Made by a program: the position numbers and the translations under genes
Assembly (NCBI GenBank): GCA_003194525.1
Contig: NBIV01000429.1
Span: forward strand, 1 to 33,448
Length of the DNA: 33,448 nt
Direction of reading: 5' to 3'
From: Gracilariopsis chorda
Lineage: Eukaryota; Rhodophyta; Florideophyceae; Gracilariales; Gracilariaceae
Shown here: positions 20,041-27,876 of the stretch, piece by piece
How the letters are laid out: the number at the start of each line of letters is the position of its first letter
How positions within the stretch are numbered: position 1 is the first letter of the stretch
The notes under the pieces: generated by a model
The model's input: only the letters and a program-made list of their open reading frames with translations
What the model was told of the DNA's origin: nothing
Databases searched by the model: none

Positions 20041-21283
20041 TTTCGAAAGCCGTGCCGTGAATTTACAATTTTTTGGCGGCAGTGCTGCCCTGCACTAGGT
20101 GACTATCGGGTATGGCGTGGACACGTGTGGAACCGGTCCCCGGCTGACTGTACAAGGCGCGTGTAAGCTCATACAATTATCTCCTTTTTTTATTAGAGCA
20201 GAATAATTTCAAGACAGCTGTAGTAGCAGCTGGCCGTATTAGTGCAAAGACCTCACATTTCAGACTCTTAAGAAACTCTGCCGGGCTCTTGGAGGCTCAA
20301 GATCTCCAATTCGGGTATTTCTGTAGTACAACGCCCTCAGGGAGGGATTCTTGGTACTTGAACGCTTTCCCGATATTATCGGTTGTGTAGTGTGTATATG
20401 AACTACGCCCCACTATGGTGGATATGGACACGTGGGACACAGTTTTGGGTCAATTGGCGGTTGGCCACAGTAGTGGATGTTGCCACGAAATGTGGTGTAT
20501 TTTAGTTAATATTATTTATTATTTTCACACCCATTTCTGGGAAGCTAGTACTTAGTGCGACGGCGCACTGCCGTCGCACCAGTAAACCTTCCCCAACAAG
20601 GGACCCCAACCTGGGGAATTGGCTCTAGTTGTTGCCGCTTGCGCGCGTACTCTACTTCTCCTTGGAGGGAAATGCCGTAAACCACGGGACATCTTACCCC
20701 TTGCACATCTAAAGGGACCCATCACTGGGAGTATAATTGTTCCAATCATGTTGGTGTTTCGCCCTGTATAGGGATATTGTTACCGGCATCGCCGTTCGTC
20801 CCCGTCGCTCTCGCGACTCACTTCGCCCTCTCTTCCTCCTCTTCGCCCTTCCTTTTTCCCCTTTTTAGGGTAGCACCTCCCGCTATCCGCGGCCCTCGTG
20901 TGCGCATCCGCCCACACGCCCCCACTTACGTGGAAACATACCTCTACTGAGGATCACACCCCGCTCACGCGGATACCGATTCTTCGCCTTCACCTCCCTG
21001 CGCAAGTCGCGACAGGTGTCCCTGGTCTTACAAACCGGCTTCGCTGTGACACCTCTGGGAGAGTTCTACCCAACTGGGTTCACCTCGTGAGAAGAAGATC
21101 CCGAACGTCTTCCGGTGTTTCTCCCCTTTGGGGCATTGCCCCACAATTGCAACGCAAGTTCTTTCGGACTGGCTACATTTTGGACGCCGAAAATATATGC
21201 TAGAACCTGTGCAACTACAGTCGAACTCCATCTTGTTTCACACAATCTTCGGGTACTACCCGTTCATTTTTCTTCAATACTGG
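20041..21283. other. Non-coding stretch with pyrimidine-rich and GC-rich parts
   Basis: No supported gene. It includes a 10-bp perfect hairpin, GTGCGACGGC-GCACT-GCCGTCGCAC (20555-20579), then a C/T-rich strip near 20790-20870 and GC-rich DNA to about 21130. It could be regulatory or terminal sequence of an unrecognised element. Confidence 0.4.
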
Positions 21284-21330
21284 GCTTGGCCGCTAGTGTC
21301 TATAGGACCGCTGACCTCATATAAAGTCAA
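21284..21330. repeat. Solo piggyBac terminal-repeat-like sequence
   Basis: CTAGTGTCTATAGGACC, GCTGACCTCATATAAAGTCA matches the left end of the piggyBac element at 21662-21707 (CTAGTGTCTATCGGACC, then GCTGACCTCATATGAGGTCA) in the same orientation, about 370 bp outside it. It is a diverged extra terminus, perhaps of a deleted or nested copy. Confidence 0.6.
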
Positions 21331-21826
21331 AACAATCAACTTCACGTTTAATTTCAGTTATTGTGATCGAAATGTTTTGCCTTTTGTAGTCTGTATAAGT
21401 CATGCAACATGTTTTTGTATAGCTAAAATTCTAAGCTTCTGTTGTTTATGCTAGGTGAGAAGCAGAAACATAAGACATCCAGATGGTTTAATAGAGATGT
21501 GCTTGTAAAATATGACTAATTTACTACAGATCTTCAGAAAACAGGCTTTTTTGATGTCAAAAACGTACTTTTGATTCAAAAACACGTTTCTGACGGGTGT
21601 ATGAAAGGTTCAAAACTTTCAAAAATTAATCATTTGGCAACATTACATCCGGGCGGATAGACACTAGTGTCTATCGGACCGGTGCGCTGACCTCATATGA
21701 GGTCAGCGCAACGGCACGCAAAATTAAAAAAAAAATTGAAATCTGATCCGCATGGCCCCACATTTCAAATTTTGAACTTGAAACATGGCCTACCGGGTGG
21801 TCTTTCAACTATAAGTACTTGTAGAA

Positions 21827-21864
21827 GACGACCACTGAGCCATAACAGCAGCTCAGTGGTCGTC
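21827..21864. other. 14-bp perfect inverted repeat overlapping a tRNA-like box A
   Basis: GACGACCACTGAGC (21827-21840) and GCTCAGTGGTCGTC (21851-21864) are exact reverse complements around the 10-nt loop CATAACAGCA. The right arm contains GCTCAGTGG, the core of a tRNA box A, and 41 bases later GAGTTCGAACCTC resembles box B. See findings. Confidence 0.7.
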
Positions 21865-22187
21865 AGGTCACATGCGAGCAGCAAAACATGAGTTCGAACC
21901 TCGCTGAGTTTCATAAAACTCCAAAACTCCTTCGGGAGCTCGACTAATTCTAAATATCTTTAAACTCTCAGAACGTTTATAACACCCACTTGAACAGCAG
22001 AAAGAATACGGTGACATCTGTTAAAGGGGCAGTTTCGTAATAGAGTTTAAATAATCTAGCAAGTCTAAATAACGCGGATTGAATTAGTAGGGGGCTAAAG
22101 GTAAAATGAACTTATTGTAAACTTTTGCATTTAAACATAGATTTTTAATATAAAAAACGAAGGTTGACAAGGTTGTGGACATCTTCG
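21865..22187. other. 3' non-coding part of the piggyBac element
   Basis: After the box B-like GAGTTCGAACC (about 21891-21901), the DNA is AT-rich and has no ORF. It presumably contains the 3' untranslated region of the minus-strand transposase. Confidence 0.45.
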
Positions 22188-22355
22188 TCAGCTTCTGAAC
22201 TTCATTATACCGTGACACTCTTCAATGTGTTTCATAAAACAATCTCTATTAGTACCAGTGTGACATAAAAACACTTCTTTTTCCTTTCTGATATAGCACC
22301 CAGAACATAAAAACTTGGACTTTGTATTACCTTTGCAGAAACTGCATCGTCCTTG
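22188..22355 (-). pseudogene. C-terminal zinc-ribbon segment of the piggyBac transposase, after the amber codon
   Basis: In frame with the transposase, directly after TAG 22356-22358, 55 sense codons run to TGA. They contain RCSFCKGNTKSKFLCSGCYI, then FLCHTG, DCFMKH and ECHG: two CX2C pairs followed by further C and H residues. This matches the cysteine-rich domain that ends many piggyBac transposases and binds the element's terminal DNA. Its conservation argues that the TAG is a recent nonsense change, a readthrough codon, or a base-call error. Without readthrough the protein would lack this domain. Confidence 0.75.
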
Positions 22356-24290
22356 CTATAAAGCTTTTGTAATCTTGCCATCCTTGTTTTTTCTCCTTCT
22401 ATTCGTCTGCATTAAATGCAAGCCAGTGCCTGCAAACATTGGCTTCTCATGATCATTTTCACATTCTTGCTCATCTCTGCTCATTAGACCTGTGGTATCC
22501 CATGTATTCTCAATTAGTTCATCAGCCAACTGGCAATAGAAGTGGTGCGGACTTTTCACGTTTCGGGTTCCATTTGCGGCTTTGTACAACTTCCAGGCGT
22601 CCACAATACAAATCGATAAAAGAGAGCAGTTCACTCGAAATGACCACTCTTTCACTTCAATTTTCTTCTCCAGATTCAGATCATCTTGTCTGCATCTGTT
22701 ATGGCGATCGACCATTGAACAGTTTTTGTAATACTCTTCACACACTTCGGGAATTGCGACCTCCATTTCCACTTTCTTAGAAATATTTCCCTCCCGTCTC
22801 CACCTTTCTCGAATAATAGGACAGCCAGGACTAACCGTGCCAGAGGTTGATACGAAATACCTTCTTTCTCTGTCCATCCACATTACAGCCATTATATCAT
22901 TATTGATAATGCTTCCTTTCGATAGCATAGATACAAAATCTCCCCTGTCTGATAAAGTAGTTTCGGAGAGATGTGTCATCGGATATTCACGAGTAGCATT
23001 TTTGACAACTCCAGTAAACCTTAAACCTTTTTCCAGTAATGCTTTCGCTGTACTGACAGACGCAAAAAAGGAATCTGCACATACCAACCGTCCTGATCCA
23101 AACCATGGTTGCACTAAGCGAAGTAAGACTGCCGTTCCATGGGCGTTATCAGAATCAAAAACTTGTTCCGGAATATTTGCACCCATATTGAGCTCAATGT
23201 TCAGCATTATGCCACTTCGTGCACAACATACGGCCTTCATTTCAAGACCATTTTCCGGCTTTCTGTCTAATGCCGTATAGTGCGGAAGCCCGACATCAAT
23301 CCAATTACCGCCTAATCCGTACCATCGTGACATTCCTTCGTCAACACATAAGGCATGTGATGGCGTGACAAAAGACCGACGATGGTCATTGATTGCCTTC
23401 ACAAAATCTGTTACGAAGGACCAACGCGCGATTCCCTGCTCTTCAGTCACACCATTTCCGCTGAAGCATATTGAACTTCTAAGCATTTCAAATCTGTTCC
23501 GTGACATCGCAAGACCAATATTTGGCTGAGGAATAAACTTAGAAAACGGCTCGAGGCTCCAAAGATCCCGTCTGTTAGAGAACTCAATGCGAGTCATGAG
23601 GATAAGAATTCCAAAGAATTTGAGCAATTCTCCCCCTGAAGTCCTCCGAACGTCTTTGCTTTCGAACCGAACATTTGTTCTGTTCACTATGAACTGCAAA
23701 TGCTGCATAGGGAACATCCAAAGAAAGAAATCTAATGCACTCATGTTTGGAGGAACGTGACGCGGTGAGATAAAATCTCCAGCTGGGCCAACCACTTTCC
23801 ACTGATGCATTTGCATACAACCATTCAGAGTACTCAACGTCGTACAGGTTTCCCACACACGACCGTGAATCACTGTTGATTGGACAGGTGCATTTTCGCT
23901 TAATAAACTTGTTTGCGGCTGCAAAACTTGCATCTGAGATGGTGTGACAAGAGCATCTTCCTCGATATTTTGCGTATTAATGGGTTCAACCTCGGTAATA
24001 GGCTCTTCTGCAGCATTCACGGCTTCGTCAACACCGGTACCTAGCTTGACACTAGATAGAGGTAAAGTTACTTCTTTTTCTCGGTTCGGTAGACGAAACT
24101 TCACAGTCAGAAAAGTGAGATTTCGATTGTTGATCTTACGTATGTCAACATTGAGGACAGAACCGTGTACCGTTGTTGACTTCCATAGAGATCCGTAGTA
24201 CCGTTTGCATTCAGCGTCATTTGTAACCAGACGAGCACGACTGTTGACAGTTGTTCCAACAGTTCTGCGAAGATCTGTGGACGGGGCCAT
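22356..24290 (-). CDS. piggyBac-like transposase, 644 codons, ending at an amber codon before its zinc ribbon
   Basis: ATG at 24290. Residues about 25-85 form an N-terminal segment of unknown role, 85-140 is a low-complexity linker rich in E, V and Q, and about 183-545 is the DDE_Tnp_1_7 (PGBD) catalytic region. Catalytic aspartates fit D317 (LCVDEGMSRWYG), D406 (VCADSFFASV) and D528 (NCSMVDRHNRC), with the usual YxxxxxxVD context for the third. The enzyme would excise and insert the element at TTAA by a hairpin mechanism. No frameshift or stop interrupts the 644 codons, so it is recent or was recently active. The ORF ends in TAG at 22356-22358, but the same frame continues with a cysteine-rich domain to TGA at 22188-22190 (separate entry). 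An upstream ATG at 24388 is in another frame. Confidence 0.88.
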   Translation of the reverse strand: MAPSTDLRRTVGTTVNSRARLVTNDAECKRYYGSLWKSTTVHGSVLNVDIRKINNRNLTFLTVKFRLPNREKEVTLPLSSVKLGTGVDEAVNAAEEPITEVEPINTQNIEEDALVTPSQMQVLQPQTSLLSENAPVQSTVIHGRVWETCTTLSTLNGCMQMHQWKVVGPAGDFISPRHVPPNMSALDFFLWMFPMQHLQFIVNRTNVRFESKDVRRTSGGELLKFFGILILMTRIEFSNRRDLWSLEPFSKFIPQPNIGLAMSRNRFEMLRSSICFSGNGVTEEQGIARWSFVTDFVKAINDHRRSFVTPSHALCVDEGMSRWYGLGGNWIDVGLPHYTALDRKPENGLEMKAVCCARSGIMLNIELNMGANIPEQVFDSDNAHGTAVLLRLVQPWFGSGRLVCADSFFASVSTAKALLEKGLRFTGVVKNATREYPMTHLSETTLSDRGDFVSMLSKGSIINNDIMAVMWMDRERRYFVSTSGTVSPGCPIIRERWRREGNISKKVEMEVAIPEVCEEYYKNCSMVDRHNRCRQDDLNLEKKIEVKEWSFRVNCSLLSICIVDAWKLYKAANGTRNVKSPHHFYCQLADELIENTWDTTGLMSRDEQECENDHEKPMFAGTGLHLMQTNRRRKNKDGKITKAL

Positions 24291-24510
24291 TGTGTACGAA
24301 TGTTGTTGACGATAGTGCTTGATGTGACAGCTACGACTGTTGGTGATGTGTTGTGGACATGGTTCAGCGCTGCCGGCGTAGAAGACATGATGAGAAGATC
24401 AAAGCGAAAAAGTTTTTGGAAAAGTTTTAAGGTTTTGATAAAGTTCTAGAGTAATTAAGATTGACCTCATATGAGGTCGCTGGTCAGATAGACACTAGTA
24501 GTGCGCGTTG

Positions 24511-25160
24511 CGCTGTCGCTCAGCCCGTTGGGCTACTGGCAGCCATTCGTTCTCTATAAAAACCTGACTCGTTAGAGTTGGCCGCAAAGTACAGCGTGTT
24601 TTGATAATTTTCTTGGACCAAACTCGTGTCCACAAAGAGGTGAGTTGGTGTTGAAAATCCTGGAACAACCACGGCGAGTTTCTGTGCTGTGCACTTCAGG
24701 AGCTCGGGATCCACTACGCCTCTTGGCCTGCCGCCGCCACCGCCGTTCCTACTTAGTGACGCTATTATCCGCCGCGCCTGCGAACCTTGCGCCTTGTCGA
24801 AGAACCGCCGCCTCTGCCCACATTTGTGCTGCTAGAACTGCCGGCCCTTAGTCTCCTGCTGCGGCCGCCGCCGCCACCCGCACTCGCGCTTCCAGGGTTG
24901 AGGTCCCTTTGCCTGCCACTGCGGCCGCGACAACCTCCGGAACTACCCCGTAGGCTACTGCCGCGACCACCAGACCTACATTCAATCGCTGTTTTCGATG
25001 CTCGAATTCTGGCCCCGCCTGTCTACCCCGCGAATTTGAGCTCCGCCGCTGCCCCTCACGCTCGCGCACCGCCGTCGCCGACCGCTCTAGGTCTGCTGGT
25101 GCTGCTGGAGTTTGGGTTGCTGCTGCATTCACCTTCGCAGTTGGGCCTCCTTTCGTGACG
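24511..25160. other. GC-rich, low-complexity stretch
   Basis: From about 24720 the DNA is dense in CCGCCG-type words. ORFs on both strands here (24787-25158 plus, Pro/Leu-rich; 24848-25216 minus, Ala-rich) mirror each other's composition and are most likely repeats of simple codons. TATAAAAAC at about 24556 could be a TATA box. Confidence 0.4.
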
Positions 25161-26021
25161 ATGGAGCTGGCTAATGAAAAAGAGGAGGAAGGTCCGTGGA
25201 GAACACTAGTACCCATTGCACAGAGTGCTCTAATGAATTTTAGAGGGACAGCTTATGCCTTGAAACGGGGACTTCTCATAATGCAGTAGCTAGAGAATGA
25301 GGAGAGGGAAGGTGACTACTCAGTCAACAACATCGCACCGAAGATAGAACGTCTCAGGCTACTACGAACGGGACATATATCGTTATTTAAGCACATCACG
25401 GGCTTCTACCAAACTGAGTTCGAGGCCCTCAGTTAGCAGGTTTGTCCGACTATTGCCCTACAGACAAGGCGTGGAGAAGAGCGATTGCTGCCAGGGCGAC
25501 CGACGAAGCTCAATCCTTCCGAGAGGCTCCTCTCCTGTATTATGTATCTTAAGGCGGGAACAGGGTTGCGGAGGGAATGCAATAGCTGGAATTATAGCAG
25601 ACCCTCTTTGCACAACGATATCATACATGTCTGCATGATAATCAATGAGCTACTAGCACATGAAGTGGCGTGGCCCAATGCACAACGACGTGCCGCCTTA
25701 CGGAACAGACTTCCAGAGCTCCCGGGGTGCATAGGGCATATTGATGGCACTTTGTGCAAAATAAATCGCCCGTCACGTAGCGAACACCGCTTGTACTTTA
25801 ATGGCAGAAAGAAGATCTACTGCTACCACGACGGTCTGTTTATTTATGTGGACGCGCGGTACGCTTGTTCTTTTCATGATGCACGGATCCTAAGAGCAAG
25901 TCATTTGAGTATTAACTGGCTGAGCTATTTTACGTTTGATGACACTAATCCCGACCCTCTTGAGTATCTACTGTGTAGGATAGTGAGCCAAGTGGGCAAG
26001 CTCCTAATGGTCTCGTGGTAG
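25161..26021 (+). pseudogene. PIF/Harbinger-type transposase remnant with two in-frame amber codons
   Basis: One frame is read from ATG 25161 to TAG 26019-26021, about 287 codons, interrupted by TAG at 25287-25289 and 25434-25436. The second half carries a DDE_Tnp_4 core: GCIGHIDGTLCKI with the first aspartate (codon at 25743), NGRKKIYCY, then HDGLFIYVDARYACSFHDAR with the second acidic residue (codon at 25830), then ILRAS. The usual residues between KKxY and the HxG strand seem to be missing (a deletion of roughly eight residues). The segment with the third acidic residue is replaced by unrelated sequence after about 25900. The protein would cut and paste a Harbinger element together with a Myb-like partner, which I do not see nearby. 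Non-functional as it stands. Confidence 0.7.
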
Positions 26022-26622
26022 CGTGGCAGAGCTGGGGGGTCCTAAGGTTAATGAAGCGGCGGCGACACCTCTGGTAATGTTGGCGCAATGGGGTGGCGCT
26101 GACTACGCAGTCCTACAGGTCGGAATTGCGGTAGCGATACCTTGAAGGCCAAAGGGAATTGTGAGTACCGAGTACGGGGGTGCTCAAGACTCACAAGGGT
26201 GTCTGAGTTTACTGTCCCTAGGGGAGGCGCAGCTCGAGGTGCCTAAGTATCGGCACCGAGGCGCCTCGACCCTGTGGCACTGTAAAGTGCCCTGCTCTAC
26301 AGTAGCTATATCTAGTCCTATGGTTACTAATTCAATAAAACTAAATAAATTATATAAAATACAGATAGCCATCCTTGGGCCAGATACACAACGTGTATCG
26401 TCCACATGGGTCTCCAGAGTTGCGGAATCCACTGGACTTCACTATCTCACATCGCCCTCTCCTTAGGCTTGACCGTCTCGGTCGAACCGCTTGTCCTCCA
26501 CGGGTATCTTCAGCCCATTGGCCGGTTACCAAGTTTTTCCTTTGGTCTCACCGTTCCTACAACGCACCTGTCCGATTTCAGCTGTCAGCGGCACCCCGCT
26601 GCCGCCTATCCCAGCTATCCCT
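26022..26622. other. Intergenic stretch with a TATA-like sequence
   Basis: No gene supported. It has TATATAAAA at 26351-26359 in an AT-rich island, about 270 bases before the ATG of the 26623 ORF, and an imperfect GGTGCC/GGCACC stem near 26240-26260. CCANTGG-type palindromes begin at about 26429, the likely approach to the gypsy-associated segment. Confidence 0.4.
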
Positions 26623-27051
26623 ATGGGCGTAACCAATGCGGCCGAAGCTCTCCGTGAGGTCGCTGGTGCCGCTGGCCTCAATGTTTCCGGTGGCCTTGAG
26701 GACTTATTGCGCCGCGCTAGGTCTTGGGCGCGTCGTGCGTCGCGTTACGGGGCCCTGCTGGAGGAGAATGAGGCCCTAAAGGACTCGGTGGAGCAGATTC
26801 TACAGGAGAACGCTCATGTGCTGTCCAACAAGGTCCTTGCGGACATCGACGCTCGCTATGGGCTCGCTTTGAGCGACAGTAGCGGCGGTGCAGGCTCCGC
26901 GTCCAGTGGTCCGCACAGTCCTCCGCGCAAGCGCCAGCGCACGGTGGGTCCCAGTGGTCAGAGTTCCGGTGGTCAGGCGCCAACCGATGGCGGTGGTGGT
27001 GCGTCTGAGGGCCAGGGCGGCGACGCGATCACGCCGGCTCCATCAGCCTGA
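26623..27051 (+). CDS. Antisense 142-residue ORF with coiled coil and basic tail, beyond the 3' end of the gypsy pol
   Basis: Starts at ATG 26623 (an open frame extends upstream without ATG) and ends TGA at 27049-27051. Residues about 25-45 are Arg-rich (DLLRRARSWARRASRY). About 45-75 looks like a short coiled coil (LLEENEALKDSVEQILQENA). About 95-105 has a nuclear-localisation-like PPRKRQR. The rest is Gly/Ser/Gln/Pro-rich. AATAAA lies at 27081-27086, 30 bases past the stop, and a TATA-like site at 26351, so a plus-strand transcript is plausible. It is not a known gag, pol or transposase. It could be an antisense accessory ORF of the retrotransposon, as described for some plant gypsy elements, or an independent gene. 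The family is not recognised. Confidence 0.5.
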   Translation: MGVTNAAEALREVAGAAGLNVSGGLEDLLRRARSWARRASRYGALLEENEALKDSVEQILQENAHVLSNKVLADIDARYGLALSDSSGGAGSASSGPHSPPRKRQRTVGPSGQSSGGQAPTDGGGGASEGQGGDAITPAPSA

Positions 27052-27080
27052 GGGTACTCTTCAATTAGCCTGTTAGGTCT

Positions 27081-27086
27081 CAATAA
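27081..27086 (+). terminator. AATAAA polyadenylation signal
   Basis: AATAAA within CTCAATAAAGTC, 30 bases after the stop of the 26623-27051 ORF, on the same strand. A chance occurrence is possible. Confidence 0.45.
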
Positions 27087-27876
27087 AGTCAAGTTATCCA
27101 TTGGTTATTACGTCCGTTTCCCTTAGGTCGGCTTGACCGGCCTTCAGGTCAATTAGTGCGGTGGGTTGCCCTCAGGGTGCACCGCGACGGTTCGCGCTCC
27201 AGTGGACTTGCAACAGTTTGCAGTAGCCAATGGAGGCGTAGTGATCTCGCTCGGCGTGGCCGGTTTCTCAGGGCAGCGGTTGTCCAATGGGCGTGGACAC
27301 GTGCCCAACGTGGGAGCGCTGGGGCTCGTGCCCATTCTGGACAACACCCTTGGCACTCGAAAAATCAAGCGAAGAAATTGTCCATTGGAAATTGTTGATT
27401 TTTTGAGATGCCAGTGGCCAGCGCGCGCGCTTCTTGCGTGCTCGTCGCACAATGTGCCCGTACGATGCCGTTTCGGCCGAAACGAGGAGACTCCGAATCG
27501 GCTGTCCGTTGGTCTGTGCGCGGCCTAGAAGCCGAGATATCGGCCGTTCTTTGCTTTGGCCGATTTCGGGGCGTGCAACGCCACTTCAAAAAATTGTCCA
27601 TTTGGCCGACGGCGTTTTTGATCAAGCGCGCGCGCCTTGGCAGGCGCTGCCCGCGCTGTAAGTCCATCGGATGTTTCATTGGGCTGATAGTTAGTGCCAA
27701 AATTAGTGTGCGCCAGAGGCAGGCCGCACTATAGTTAGACCAGAGGATGGTTAGCGCTCCGCGCCGTGGCCCATGGAAAGCCAGATCGGCTTAGCGCGCG
27801 TAGTGCGCGTGCTTAGTACGTCTGTCCTATGGTCAGCTCAGCGACTTTAGCGCGATAGCTAGCGACGTCCATTGGA
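27087..27876. other. Probable 3' end region (LTR) of the minus-strand gypsy element
   Basis: No convincing ORF. On the minus strand, just before the pol stop, AAGGAGGGGG (about 27917-27926) is a candidate polypurine tract, and the sequence beyond it should be the 3' LTR. The LTR cannot be proven because its partner lies outside the window. The stretch has a 16-bp palindrome CGTTTCGGCCGAAACG (27469-27484) and two related segments starting AAATTGTCCATT (about 27377 and 27592), each close to GCGCGCGC runs. Confidence 0.45.

Larger units (their letters stand above)
21650..24510 (-). mobile_element. piggyBac-like DNA transposon
   Basis: The transposase gene is flanked by inverted related termini. 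The left one holds the perfect palindromes ATAGACACTAGTGTCTAT (21657-21674) and a 26-bp palindrome at 21684-21709 centred on CATATG. The right one holds GACCTCATATGAGGTC (24464-24479) followed by ATAGACACTAGT (24489-24500). Read inward, both ends share ACTAGTGTCTATC, GACC, then GACCTCATATGAGGTCA. The exact outer ends and the TTAA target duplication typical of piggyBac could not be fixed. Total length is about 2.9 kb. Confidence 0.75.

Noticed and set aside
20041..21283. LTR of a further retrotransposon
   Set aside because: Composition is suggestive, but no matching second copy, primer-binding site or polypurine tract was found.
24787..25216. Pro/Leu-rich and Ala-rich ORFs on opposite strands
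   Set aside because: Mirror-image low-complexity translations of GC-rich DNA; no domain.
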